The notes: generated by a model not told the origin, from the letters alone. DNA of 64,000 nt from Pseudoalteromonas spongiae UST010723-006 (GCF_000238255.3 NZ_CP011040.1:1178001-1242000), one strand, 5' to 3'. Shown: positions 45,541 through 53,794, counted from the stretch's first letter. Numbers and translations: made by a program.

Positions 45541-46101
45541 TTAACAACCAACCTTGCTGCTAACTAGGGAAGATTTTGCCTGTAACGCCTGCTGATTTAA
45601 TTCGCTAAGGCGCAAACTAAACTCAGTGCACGCCAAACTTTGTCCGTTCAAGCGTAAAAAATCGGGTTGCGTACTTGCAGCTTGAAAAGCAAACTTGTGC
45701 AATACGCGCTCTGACGCGGGGTTATTATTGAGTACCTGTGCACGCAGTGTTGTTAAACTAAATTGCTGCGCAGCAACCTTAATTAGCTGCGCTACACATA
45801 AACTGGCGATACCTTGCGAGGTCATGTTTTTTGCTACGCGATAACCAATGTATGCTGTGTCACCTGTTATATCTTTTAAATTTGCGCGCGCCACAATTGC
45901 GTCGTTTTGTATCAATACCGTAGAATAACCGCTTTTCGAACGCATTGTTGCCTCAAGCACAGCAATATGTTTTGAAACGCCAACATTGGAATAAAAATCG
46001 GCATCTCTTGGTGCAATAAATGATTCAAACCACGCTTTATTTTCTAGTTCAAAGTCGAGTAACTGCTTACAATAACTGCTATTAAGGGTTTCAAATTTCA
46101 T
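45541..46101 (-). CDS. GNAT acetyltransferase (RimJ/RimL-like)
   Basis: 186 residues. The middle (VARANLKDITGDTAYIGYRVAKNMTSQGIASLCVAQLI) carries the GNAT strand and a somewhat unusual acetyl-CoA loop (NMTSQGIA in place of QxxGxG). The end LRLNGQSLACTEFSL fits the RimJ/L group. It is paired with the oxygenase gene, abutting exactly. Confidence 0.83.
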   Translation of the reverse strand: MKFETLNSSYCKQLLDFELENKAWFESFIAPRDADFYSNVGVSKHIAVLEATMRSKSGYSTVLIQNDAIVARANLKDITGDTAYIGYRVAKNMTSQGIASLCVAQLIKVAAQQFSLTTLRAQVLNNNPASERVLHKFAFQAASTQPDFLRLNGQSLACTEFSLRLSELNQQALQAKSSLVSSKVGC

Positions 46102-46207
46102 AAATCACCTTACTACCGCGCATCTGCTGCCTTATTGCACTTTGTTATGGCAATGCTCACAGCAGCAAAACAATTGTTATTTGAAAAATGATTTTTTACT
46201 CAACGAA

Positions 46208-46522
46208 TTATTTGCTGCTTTCGATGGTTAAATACTTGTTTTTACCGAATGAAATGTAATACCAAGCGAAAAACATTGCTTCAATAATATTGTTAGCAAA
46301 TGTGTTTTTAACAGTGATTTTTGTGCCACTTAATTCACTTACTTTCACCTCAGCACTGCTACACCAATCGATTTTTGCTTGAATAACTTGGGTATTCGCA
46401 GGCAGCGACACGGTTTGAGTTTTACCTCGTTTAATCACAGCAACTTGTTTACCATCGGCAAATAGTTTGTAATCTCGCGCCATATCTTGGAACTGTTTAG
46501 GTCGGAAAACTTCAATATCCAT
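46208..46522 (-). CDS. Hypothetical protein, beta-rich
   Basis: 104 residues without signal peptide. YKLFADGKQVAVIKRGKTQTVSLPANTQVIQAKID has the alternating pattern of a small beta-sandwich of the kind seen in PEGA-like or 'KLFADG' domains, followed by a hydrophobic stretch (IIEAMFFAWYYISFGK). Unknown function. ATATTTATCC upstream on the coding strand offers only a weak ribosome site. Confidence 0.6.
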   Translation of the reverse strand: MDIEVFRPKQFQDMARDYKLFADGKQVAVIKRGKTQTVSLPANTQVIQAKIDWCSSAEVKVSELSGTKITVKNTFANNIIEAMFFAWYYISFGKNKYLTIESSK

Positions 46523-46654
46523 ATTTATCCTTGTCTCACTAAAAACTACAGGTCATCAGCAAAAGAGCTTAAAGTAATTACCTAAAGACCTCTTTTTACT
46601 AATTTTTTTAGAACTTTAACAAGAAAAAAACGCATTTACTATCGATTAAAAAAG

Positions 46655-46707
46655 GTTACGTTATGCGCTTGAAAAGAGGACTCAAGCGCTATTAGGTTTA
46701 ACGTAAC
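46655..46707 (-). terminator. Long hairpin terminator of the polysaccharide deacetylase
   Basis: Two nested perfect stems, GTTACGTTA/TAACGTAAC (46655-46663, 46699-46707) and GCGCTTGA/TCAAGCGC (46665-46672, 46682-46689), directly after the deacetylase stop. On the minus strand CTTTTTTAA follows. Confidence 0.8.
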
Positions 46708-46709
46708 AA

Positions 46710-47504
46710 TTACCGAGTACGTTTTTGCTGAATATACTGATTTACCTCAGCAACAGGTGCTAACCAAAAGCCGTTTTTAGGATCTTTTAAATATACAATT
46801 AACTGATCTAATGCCTTGCTATCGATAGTGTAAAGCGCTCTATCACCAACTTCGTGACCGGCAAGTACTATCCACGCATCATCAAATCTAGCTCGCTCGA
46901 TAATCGCCTTGATTTCTTCAAACGATTTATTATCGATATCAAACGCGCGGATTTGTGCTGTGTCATAATAATGCGGGTCATTTGCCGTTTCATCATTCCA
47001 CGTTCTGCCGTATTCAAATGACTCAGCAATCAGCGGCACATAGCTTTTTACCGATTCACCGCGGCCCACAAATTTATGACCACACGGATAGGCATAACCC
47101 ACAGGCGCCACACCTGTAATTTGCTCAATTTGCTGTTGCGCTGTTTCAATATCTTTTTCGATAAATGGCAAATCGACTTGTTCTAGCCCTTTGTTCTTTT
47201 CCCGTAACCAGCGAAAATTGCCCGTACATAAATGGCTAGCACTGTGATTCGCAATTTCATGCCCCGCTTTAGCGGCGGCTTGCCACTTGGCTTCTTTGCC
47301 TTTCATTTGCACTGGCATCAAGTAAAACGTGCCCTTAACGTTATGTTTATCTAAAATTGGCAGCCCAACATCAGCTTGGGAGCGGCGCGCATCGTCAAAG
47401 CTCAAACTAACCGCATGCTGCGCGTTATTGGGGTAAAAATCGCCAGCAACTGAAGCGAAACTCGATAACGTTAAACAAATTGCAAAGGAAGAAATAAATC
47501 GCAT
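46710..47504 (-). CDS. Secreted polysaccharide deacetylase (NodB type)
   Basis: 264 residues from the ATG at 47504 (a GTG three codons earlier is possible). Signal peptide (RFISSFAICLTLSSFASVAG), then a NodB domain: SLSFDDARR carries the first Asp pair and EIANHSASHL the His-x3-His metal motif. It should remove acetyl groups from chitin-, peptidoglycan- or xylan-like polymers in the periplasm or outside. It could fit the chitin theme of the region, but is not in an operon with it. Confidence 0.88.
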   Translation of the reverse strand: MRFISSFAICLTLSSFASVAGDFYPNNAQHAVSLSFDDARRSQADVGLPILDKHNVKGTFYLMPVQMKGKEAKWQAAAKAGHEIANHSASHLCTGNFRWLREKNKGLEQVDLPFIEKDIETAQQQIEQITGVAPVGYAYPCGHKFVGRGESVKSYVPLIAESFEYGRTWNDETANDPHYYDTAQIRAFDIDNKSFEEIKAIIERARFDDAWIVLAGHEVGDRALYTIDSKALDQLIVYLKDPKNGFWLAPVAEVNQYIQQKRTR

Positions 47505-47757
47505 AAAACACACTATAAAAAGAATAAGTTAGACACAAACTAACCAGCCACTTTAGTAAATACAAGTGAAAAAAATTTGTATAAACTGAGTTTTAAACAC
47601 CATATTTTAATGCCCTTAAACACCGTAAAAATAATCTTTTGGCCTTTTCCCTTCACGTTTACTGTAAATAACAGATAATCAGTGGTTAACCGTGCATATT
47701 TTTGTATGAAATTTTTAAAAATCGCCTATAGTGTAAAAAATTTTTTTGGATAAATTT

Positions 47758-48639
47758 ATGTGTCGTTTTATTGCGTATAAAGGTGAAGAAGTCACTTTAA
47801 ACGATATTGTTATTTCGCCAACGAATTCGCTTATTGAACAAAGTAAAGACGCGAAAAAGCGTAAAAAGCCGCTCAATGGCGATGGATTTGGCTTAAGTTG
47901 GTACCCAACTCACAACGATCCTTTTCCTGCGCGATTTGTCATCATTGAGCCTGCGTGGAGCAATCAAAACTTGCAACAAATTGCGAGCAAAGTGCGCAGC
48001 CAGTGCTTTTTTGCCCATGTTCGTGACGCATCTGTTGGTATGCCTGTCTCGCAAGCAAATTGCCACCCATTCAATTATCAAAAATACACCTTTATGCATA
48101 ATGGCCGCCTCGACCAATTCGCAAAATTTAGGCGCAATTTACTTAATCAATTATCAAATCGTGCGTTTGATTTAGTGAAGGGAAACACCGATTCAGAGTG
48201 CATTTTTGCCCTCTTTCTCGACACCATTGAATTTGCTGATAATTTGTCGACAGATGATCTAACTCAGGCGCTATATCGTGTCATTGAGAAAATTATTCAA
48301 ATAAGACGCGAAGCAGATGCAAACACCAATGCATTTATTAACTTAGCAGTGAGTGATGGCACATCTATGGTCGCCACGCGTTTTGCAACCGACCGCGAAA
48401 GCCAACCCGCTTCATTGTTTTATAGTCAAGGTAAATTGGCAATTGCAGCAGGCAAAGACTTTAGTTTAAACGGAAATTCAGCGCAAAATACGGTAATCAT
48501 TAGCTCAGAGCCTTTAACGAGTGAACCGCTTACAAATGAAAAAAGCGATTGGATTAAAGTAGCACGTAATCACGCGGTGATTGTTGATGCACGCAATCAG
48601 GTTGTCACCCAAGCAATCCCAATCGATTACCAAACATAG
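47758..48639 (+). CDS. Class II glutamine amidotransferase (YafJ/EgtC-like)
   Basis: 293 residues from the ATG at 47758, chosen because it leaves the catalytic Cys2 (MCRFIAYKG) exposed after Met removal; a TTG 12 bases upstream would not. GDGFGLSWY, ANCHPFNYQKYTFMHNGRLDQF and KGNTDSE are the conserved Ntn-amidotransferase blocks. It hydrolyses glutamine or a gamma-glutamyl amide; the acceptor is unknown. It is the last ordinary gene before the cassette array. Confidence 0.9.
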   Translation: MCRFIAYKGEEVTLNDIVISPTNSLIEQSKDAKKRKKPLNGDGFGLSWYPTHNDPFPARFVIIEPAWSNQNLQQIASKVRSQCFFAHVRDASVGMPVSQANCHPFNYQKYTFMHNGRLDQFAKFRRNLLNQLSNRAFDLVKGNTDSECIFALFLDTIEFADNLSTDDLTQALYRVIEKIIQIRREADANTNAFINLAVSDGTSMVATRFATDRESQPASLFYSQGKLAIAAGKDFSLNGNSAQNTVIISSEPLTSEPLTNEKSDWIKVARNHAVIVDARNQVVTQAIPIDYQT

Positions 48640-48652
48640 TTAAATAACTACT

Positions 48653-48682
48653 GAGATAGCTGTAGTCATTTATAGCTATCTC
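48653..48682 (+). terminator. Hairpin after the amidotransferase gene
   Basis: GAGATAGCT (48653-48661) and AGCTATCTC (48674-48682), perfect 9-bp stem, 13 bases after the stop and followed by GTGAGTTT, a weak T tract. Confidence 0.55.
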
Positions 48683-49067
48683 GTGAGTTTATTGATATCT
48701 AAGTCAAAAAGTAGCGATAAGCGAAATTTAATAATTAATAAAACAACTTCACTTAAGACATTCGGTTTATCATTCAAAATTGATTCGGGTTTAATATAAA
48801 CGCAAAGGAATCTTAGCGGCAGCCTTATTAGAGTTCAGAAATGAGCGAATAGCGCTCTTTCAAAGTTACTTTTCTATTTCGTCAAAGGATATTGCTTGCA
48901 TAGTCCGGAACACGACCCAATCGCTCGTTTTTGTCCTGAGATAAAAGCTATAACCACTGCATTTTGTTAGTATTGGCAAATAGTTAAGAAGTTTGTTACA
49001 AATGAGTCATTCAGAAAAACGAGCGACGCTGTGGTAGAAAAACGCGCGATTCGCTCGCTATAAACAT
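48683..49067. other. Gene-free left border of the cassette array
   Basis: No open frame is supported. A perfect 12-bp inverted repeat TCGCTCGTTTTT (48921-48932) and AAAAACGAGCGA (49015-49026) spans 106 bp, and a further TCGCTCGC copy is at 49051-49058. It may include an old attC or attI-like site, but the usual core boxes are not evident except the crossover GTTAGGTGC at 49068. Confidence 0.45.
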
Positions 49068-49084
49068 GTTAGGTGCACTTGGAA

Positions 49085-49366
49085 ATGCGGAGTTTAGTTT
49101 TAATTTTTGTACTTTTATCAGGGTGCGCAACAAAACCAAATGGCTGTAGTTTCGATCTGAAAGCTTGGGAAAAACCACTTGAGTTACCAGCTTTGTTAAA
49201 CACAGATTTTAAAGCAGACATTAAAAATTGGCACAAAGCTGATAATGGTGATTTATTCTACTGTAAAAGTTATATCGCAGAAGGTATTTGTGGTGCGGAG
49301 TTTGAAATTCATTTTAAACAGCAAAACGGTACATATAAGTCCGAGGAAATAACGTGTATGCAATAG
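49085..49366 (+). CDS. Cassette 1: small lipoprotein
   Basis: 93 residues from the ATG at 49085 (a GTG at 49073 would add four). A short signal with lipobox (LIFVLLSGC) puts Cys at about residue 14, so the product is a lipoprotein. Four or more further cysteines follow in a mostly polar body (KPNGCSFDLKAWEKPLELPA). No family recognised. It is the first cassette gene and lies immediately after the crossover site. Confidence 0.7.
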   Translation: MRSLVLIFVLLSGCATKPNGCSFDLKAWEKPLELPALLNTDFKADIKNWHKADNGDLFYCKSYIAEGICGAEFEIHFKQQNGTYKSEEITCMQ

Positions 49367-49367
49367 C

Positions 49368-49471
49368 GCACCTAACAAGTTAATCAAACAATGGACGCAA
49401 AACAGCAGGCTTGCGCTCATTCTTCGCTTAGTTTAGCCTGCTATTTTTCGACGTTTATTAAGGCGTTAGGT
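49368..49471 (+). repeat. attC site 1
   Basis: R-double-prime GCACCTAAC (49368-49376) to R-prime GTTAGGT (49465-49471), with the inner arms AGCAGGC and GCCTGCT. The core resembles attC 2 and 3 (ATGGACGCAAAAC, TTGCGCTCATTCTTCGCT) and is close to Vibrio-type repeats. Confidence 0.85.
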
Positions 49472-49521
49472 TTTCATAAGGTTTATCACTTAACTTCAAA
49501 GTAAAGATGAGGGAATATTAT

Positions 49522-49722
49522 ATGTCTAAGATCACAGTTGGCGAATTAATCAAAGAGTTAGAATTGTTCAATAAAAATGATACTGTTTGTTTTGGTCCAA
49601 AAGGACACTTTAGTTTTTATCGCACAAAAGACCGTGGAGGTGATGTTCAAATAGAGTTCAACGAATCTCCAGATATTGAGTATGCGTTGTTGCCTAATCA
49701 CCCATTAAAGAATACAACCTAA
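49522..49722 (+). CDS. Cassette 2: small hypothetical protein
   Basis: 66 residues from the ATG at 49522, with GAGGG eight bases upstream; an ATG at 49507 would add five. MSKITVGELIKELELFNKND resembles the start of many small phage or cassette proteins that begin with 'TVGELI-L' and end in a beta sheet (VQIEFNESPDIEYALLP). Function unknown. It lies wholly within cassette 2. Confidence 0.7.
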   Translation: MSKITVGELIKELELFNKNDTVCFGPKGHFSFYRTKDRGGDVQIEFNESPDIEYALLPNHPLKNTT

Positions 49723-49819
49723 CAAGCGCCTTAAAAAATGGACGCAAAACGCTTGGCTTGCGCTCATTCTTCGCTAATTTTAGCCAGGCATTTTCCGTCT
49801 CTTAGGCGGGCGTTAGAGC
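49716..49819 (+). repeat. attC site 2
   Basis: R-double-prime AACCTAAC (49716-49723), R-prime GTTAGAGC (49812-49819). The right end CTTAGGCGGGCGTTAG is the familiar Vibrio-repeat terminus. The inner arms are TTGGCT and AGCCAG. Confidence 0.88.
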
Positions 49820-49833
49820 TTTCTGGAGCATGG

Positions 49834-50778
49834 ATGCGTTGCCAATATAAATTTAAATTAAATGGTCAAGTTAAACCGAATCAAAACACAGATTTTGAAA
49901 TAGATGATTATCGGTTCGAGTTTGTTTTAAAAGATAACCTAATTGACTATATAGTTGTTTCGTTTCCTGTTTCACACCATGACATTCCTCAAGTTAAGGA
50001 AAGTGAAATACCCGGTGTAAATTTCAGCATAAACATAGTTCATCCTAGATGGGAAGAATTAGAAACAATCATGCGCCAAATAGAAGGTATGTGGAGCTTA
50101 TGGGGTGTAGAATCAATAGATATTTCAGGGCATGAAATAGAGTGGATTCCTGAAAATGAATTGGAAAAAGAGCTAATTCAATTAAATAACTTCCAAGCCG
50201 GTAGGCACAAATTTACTCCTGATGAAATTGAACCAATAGGATTTGATTTGTTAGTTAGACCAATAATAACCGCCGTTAAAGATAAAAATCACGATGTAGT
50301 TTTATCCTTCTACAGAAGAGGAACAAACGACATTAAGCGAGAAGAATATATCGAAGCATTTTATGATTTTTACTTCATGCTTGAATCGCATTACGGTAAT
50401 GGAAAAACTAAGAACACAGCTATTGAACGAGAAATGGTTTCCTCCTCAAAACTAGAGGTATTTATAAATAAAATACTTAGAGACCCTAAATATGTTTACT
50501 CTTTACCGTCGGAACTAAGGGCTAAGTACATTGCAGAGTACTCTTTGACATCATCAGAATTCATAAAAAAGATTGTCAAACTTCGCGGCTTTCTTCATCA
50601 CCACAATACGAAACGTAAAGACGGATGGGATCCAGGTAAGCAAAGCGCATATAAATTGGAAGCCTTTATACTTCAAAATATTTGTATTAATGTGGCTATG
50701 GACATATTAAACAATAGTGTTTTTTCTGACCGTATAGTTAATGAATACAAAAACTTGTTTAGCAATAAAAAGCTCTAA
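49834..50778 (+). CDS. Cassette 3: hypothetical protein with HEPN-like C-terminus
   Basis: 314 residues from the ATG at 49834, with GGAG five bases upstream; the frame is open through attC2 but that part is spurious. The first 170 residues are beta-rich and unrecognised (YRFEFVLKDNLIDYIVVSFP). The C-terminal helical part ends KLRGFLHHHNTKRKDGWDPG, an R-x4-H motif in an all-helical context as found in HEPN domains of ApeA-like or Abi-type RNases. Integron cassettes often carry such defence genes. Possible, not proven. Its stop overlaps the attC start. Confidence 0.7.
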   Translation: MRCQYKFKLNGQVKPNQNTDFEIDDYRFEFVLKDNLIDYIVVSFPVSHHDIPQVKESEIPGVNFSINIVHPRWEELETIMRQIEGMWSLWGVESIDISGHEIEWIPENELEKELIQLNNFQAGRHKFTPDEIEPIGFDLLVRPIITAVKDKNHDVVLSFYRRGTNDIKREEYIEAFYDFYFMLESHYGNGKTKNTAIEREMVSSSKLEVFINKILRDPKYVYSLPSELRAKYIAEYSLTSSEFIKKIVKLRGFLHHHNTKRKDGWDPGKQSAYKLEAFILQNICINVAMDILNNSVFSDRIVNEYKNLFSNKKL

Positions 50779-50873
50779 CAAGTCGTTAAAGTAGGACAAA
50801 AACAGTTGGCTTTTGCTCCTTCGTCGCTAATTTTAGCCAACAATTTTATTGCCTCTTAACGCGGCGTTACGAC
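50771..50873 (+). repeat. attC site 3
   Basis: AGCTCTAAC (50771-50779) to GTTACGAC (50866-50873), inner arms AGTTGGCT and AGCCAACA. Its R-prime does not fit GTTRRRY fully and no matching complement follows downstream, so this is probably the last cassette junction. Confidence 0.8.
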
Positions 50874-51014
50874 TGTCCGCTTTTGGCACAAAGCGGAAGT
50901 AACCCTCTGAATTTAATTATGTATCCGACAGTAATGAGCCAATAACGGTTGTTGATAAAACTATTATGAGCATACAAAATGCAAAGCAGAACCCCATTTT
51001 TAAAGGAGAATAGA

Positions 51015-51278
51015 TTGGGATTAAAAGTAAATATGTATTCAGCCAAAACAACGAGCTCTTCATATACTTTAGATATCGAAACTCTTTCTATTGAGTTTGC
51101 AATTGGCACTATTTGTACTGTAATTGCTATTGCGGGTTATCAATCACAATTATTATTAATTTTTATCCCATTTCTTATTATTGCAATTGCCTGTTTTTCT
51201 CTAATTTTAAACAACATACATCAGTATTTTTCAGATAAGAAAAACTGCCAAGGTTCATCTACTAAAAAGTCAGATTAA
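51015..51278 (+). CDS. Small membrane protein, TTG start
   Basis: 87 residues from a TTG at 51015, preceded by AAGGAG; a longer frame from 50979 lacks a site. Two hydrophobic segments (IEFAIGTICTVIAIAGY and LLLIFIPFLIIAIACFSLIL) and a basic polar tail. No family recognised. It follows attC3 by 140 bases in the same direction and may be a fourth cassette whose attC is lost. Confidence 0.65.
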   Translation: MGLKVNMYSAKTTSSSYTLDIETLSIEFAIGTICTVIAIAGYQSQLLLIFIPFLIIAIACFSLILNNIHQYFSDKKNCQGSSTKKSD

Positions 51279-51365
51279 CTGATTTCACAAAGTCTATTGT
51301 ATGGGGATAATTACCACAAACTTTGAGAGGTAACATTCGTTAGCTGTAGAAAGTTATTTTTGCAA

Positions 51366-51428
51366 TTAATGGGGGAGATGTTGATTTTTTCTCTCACGAC
51401 CGAATTTGACACCTTTGCGTCTGCCATT
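51366..51428 (-). pseudogene. Resolvase/serine recombinase C-terminal remnant
   Basis: On the minus strand a short frame reads NGRRKGVKFGRERKNQHLPH then a stop. It matches the linker of Tn3-type resolvases before the DNA-binding domain (KGIKFGRRR). The upstream frame is stopped four codons earlier and nothing else of the enzyme is seen, so this is a scrap. The similarity is short. Confidence 0.35.
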
Positions 51429-51584
51429 CTTGATTTAGTTAGGTTAGATAAATAACACGAAGCTAAGGACTTGCTAGAGTAAATAACTGGGCTTTTACAT
51501 ACCATTAGGGCTAGTTTTTCCTATTTGAACTATCATCAAAATTAAACAAGCCCTATGGTTTTTGTGTAGATAAAGGCGTGAGTG

Positions 51585-51728
51585 CTACTCGTCACTCCAG
51601 TCATCATCGTCATCAAATTTTTTGCGTTTAGATTTGTGACTTAATTTAGCTTTCGGTTTTTCCTTTTTTGCTTTCTTGTGTGCTTTATTCTTCTCAAGAT
51701 AACTACCTTGATTTTGCTCATGCTTCAT
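51585..51728 (-). CDS. Small lysine-rich protein overlapping maoP
   Basis: 47 residues: MKHEQNQGSYLEKNKAHKKA at the start, then a strongly basic middle (KSKRKK) and an acidic end (DDDDDWSDE). It starts with ATG 51728, which overlaps the last 11 bases of maoP in another frame, so it is likely translationally coupled. No family known; charge segregation suggests a nucleic-acid or ribosome-binding tail. The alternative is a frameshifted C-terminal extension of maoP. Confidence 0.55.
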   Translation of the reverse strand: MKHEQNQGSYLEKNKAHKKAKKEKPKAKLSHKSKRKKFDDDDDWSDE

Positions 51729-52056
51729 CGAAACTCTCATACGACCGTGTTACTTCATTGCGAGAACTATTTGCACTCGCTCTGTGGCTCACTTTATATA
51801 GCGCTTTTAAGTACTTGCGCCATAAGCGCACCTCGTATAACCCAGACTCAGCATCCACATTGATGTTATCAACAAAGTTTTGCTCCGCCTCGTTACTCGG
51901 TGCCAATTCGCCACAATACAAGCCGTTTAACGTATAGCCATAATTAATTAAAAAATTTGCCTCAGGAATAGTGAAAAAGCCAGCCCTATCGATGCCACCA
52001 GGAAAGTGTTCATCGTCATAAAATTTTCGACCACCTAATCTAATTTCAGCTGCCAT
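51718..52056 (-). CDS. maoP: MaoP (DUF413) macrodomain Ori-like protein
   Basis: 112 residues. FYDDEHFPGGIDRAGFFTIPEANFL aligns with the DUF413 start of E. coli YifE/MaoP ([20 protein letters not shown]), and GYTLNGLYCGELAPSNEAEQ continues the match. In E. coli MaoP, with the site maoS, shapes the Ori macrodomain. The same role here is inference. The start at 52056 has a short leader with no strong site. Confidence 0.85.
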   Translation of the reverse strand: MAAEIRLGGRKFYDDEHFPGGIDRAGFFTIPEANFLINYGYTLNGLYCGELAPSNEAEQNFVDNINVDAESGLYEVRLWRKYLKALYKVSHRASANSSRNEVTRSYESFDEA

Positions 52057-52407
52057 ATTTTTAATCTCAACATGTTATTAAATTAAACCTTGCCCGCATC
52101 AACTATTGATGCGCTCGCAAGTGAAAAATAGTTAAATTTTTCAAAGAAGAAAATCAAAAAATTATTATCGTGAAGATAAAAATTTGTAGTTAATAAAGGT
52201 TTGAAATGAATGGAAAGAATTTTCATTCTGAACGTTTAGTCACGTTTTAAGTGTGCATTTTATTTTATGAGCTCTACCCTTGCTATAAGATTTACAGATT
52301 CCGGTTGTATTTAATATTATGCCGCTTAACATATTCATTGGATATACCTTCTATTAAGACACTAAGTCCTTTAATATTAATGAGATAAAGTAAAATGGGA
52401 AAATAAA
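52057..52407. other. Gene-free spacer upstream of the unknown secreted gene
   Basis: 351 AT-rich bases between the divergent maoP and the gene at 52408. No open frame with a ribosome site, no RNA gene and no strong repeat seen. Promoters of both genes must lie here but are not clear. Confidence 0.45.
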
Positions 52408-53700
52408 ATGAAAGGTATTTTTATATGTTTGTTATTTATACTTTGCCAAGTAAGCTACGCCAATACTCTATATAGCAGAGCAAGTGAATGCACTGCTGAC
52501 TTAGATGCTGAAGGAAAGGAGTTCAAAACCTCGGTCAATTACAATCGAAGTAAAGACGAGCAAGAACAACTAAATGCAGTAAGAAAAAAACTTTTTACTC
52601 TTATAAAAAAACAATTAAACAAATACCCAAATGGCTTGATTGAACAAAGTGTAATTTTTAAAAGTGACATTGAAACAAGGAAATTAATCGGTACCGTCGT
52701 TGTCAAACCGATTGCAAATTGCTCAGATAAAACCTATGAAATTAACGAAGATAACCTTCGCTTACTGAGTACACTTTTGTCTGAAAATACATTTCCTGCA
52801 ATAAAATTCACTACTGAGCATACATTTGAGGCGCAAATACCAAAACAGATTGAACGCATAAAGTTTGATGGTCAAATATCAAAAAGCGCTATTTTTGGTA
52901 TAGCTGTTGGTGATAGTTACGATGATACCATCACTAAATTAGGAAGGTTTACCTTAGTATGGCCAATTAATAATTCAGTAAAAATGACATTAATTGGGAG
53001 GAATCACCTATTCTTATTTGAAGACAATCAGCTGGTTAATTATCAATATCATAGCAATTTATTACCAATGTCTTTAGCAAATCAACTAGAACTAGAAGCG
53101 ATGGACTTTAAAATTAACCTAGCTTCATCCAGCATCAATATTAAAGATAACCTTTCAGATAAACAAAAAAGCGAATTACAAAACATATTTTCTGACGTAA
53201 CTTTTAGTTCTATTCATCATGATGGTGAAACAACTTTTAGTAGGTTAAATAGTTTTAACATAGGTGAACCAATTGAAATCAAAAACCTCAATAATCTTCC
53301 CTGCTTTGAAAACGATGCTAATTACGATCAGTTTCTGATAAAAAACAAAGATGTAATGGTATCTTTTGTAGATGTAGATAATAAGTCTGCCTTGCTCACA
53401 GGCTGTTTACAAAAGTTTGTGCTATTGGCAAATGGTAACTTAAAAGAAATTGCGCTGTTAGATGAGATATCAAAAGGAAGGGCAAATATCCAAATCATCA
53501 CTAAATTGATAAGCCACTTAAAACCTTGGACATTTAATAATATAAAACATGGGCAATCTGTTGCTGCATTATCTGAGCTTGGTGCAAAAATAGAATGGCA
53601 ACAAGCGGTGTTAGAAACCCCAAACTGGCAAGGAACATTCGAGATTTATGATGAAACTATTTTTAGCGGAAAAGTGATTCCATTTACCACAAGCGACTAA
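52408..53700 (+). CDS. Unknown secreted protein
   Basis: 430 residues with a signal peptide (MKGIFICLLFILCQVSYA). The body is beta-rich with many Asn/Lys/Ser. Cysteines near residues 27, 106, 300 and 334 could form disulfides. No domain was recognised. FGIAVGDSYDDTITKLG (about 165) resembles a repeated 'GISLGDS-DEVIAKLG' module seen in several uncharacterised secreted proteins, and FNNIKHGQSVAALSELGAK (about 380) may be a second copy. It is more AT-rich than its neighbours, compatible with acquisition. Confidence 0.7.
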   Translation: MKGIFICLLFILCQVSYANTLYSRASECTADLDAEGKEFKTSVNYNRSKDEQEQLNAVRKKLFTLIKKQLNKYPNGLIEQSVIFKSDIETRKLIGTVVVKPIANCSDKTYEINEDNLRLLSTLLSENTFPAIKFTTEHTFEAQIPKQIERIKFDGQISKSAIFGIAVGDSYDDTITKLGRFTLVWPINNSVKMTLIGRNHLFLFEDNQLVNYQYHSNLLPMSLANQLELEAMDFKINLASSSINIKDNLSDKQKSELQNIFSDVTFSSIHHDGETTFSRLNSFNIGEPIEIKNLNNLPCFENDANYDQFLIKNKDVMVSFVDVDNKSALLTGCLQKFVLLANGNLKEIALLDEISKGRANIQIITKLISHLKPWTFNNIKHGQSVAALSELGAKIEWQQAVLETPNWQGTFEIYDETIFSGKVIPFTTSD

Positions 53701-53746
53701 CGTACATTAACGGCCTTAATATAATCATGAAGCTGATAACATAAGA

Positions 53747-53781
53747 GGCATTACACACAACACTAGGTTGCGTGTAATGCC
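53747..53781. terminator. Hairpin between convergent genes
   Basis: GGCATTACACACAAC (53747-53761) and GTTGCGTGTAATGCC (53767-53781) form a 15-bp stem with one mismatch and a five-base loop, placed before the isochorismatase-like gene end. No T tract; probably a shared transcription end. Confidence 0.55.
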
Positions 53782-53794
53782 GCACTATTTAGTG

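Larger units (their letters stand above)
49068..50873 (+). mobile_element. Integron gene-cassette array without integrase (three cassettes)
   Basis: Three cassettes, each beginning with TTAGG or TTAGA right after a G and ending in an about 102-bp attC. In each one the first bases are the exact complement of its own R-double-prime box: GTTAGGTGC with GCACCTAAC, GTTAGGTT with AACCTAAC, and GTTAGAGCT with AGCTCTAAC. That matching is diagnostic of cassettes inserted as circles. No integrase gene is within the window, so it is a cluster of attC sites lacking an integrase, at least locally. Confidence 0.85.

Noticed and set aside
48640..49067. Integron integrase gene or attI
   Set aside because: No tyrosine-recombinase frame exists on either strand between the amidotransferase and the first crossover.
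49738..49833. Extended start of the cassette 3 gene beginning MDAKRLACAHSSL
   Set aside because: This part is translated attC sequence; the ribosome site GGAG lies before 49834.
50867..51278. Fourth integron cassette with its own attC
   Set aside because: The required complement of GTTACGAC is not present downstream, so a complete fourth cassette is not supported.
51668..51937. Plus-strand frame opposite maoP
   Set aside because: It is antisense to maoP and its small neighbour, which have recognisable or coherent products; no ribosome site.
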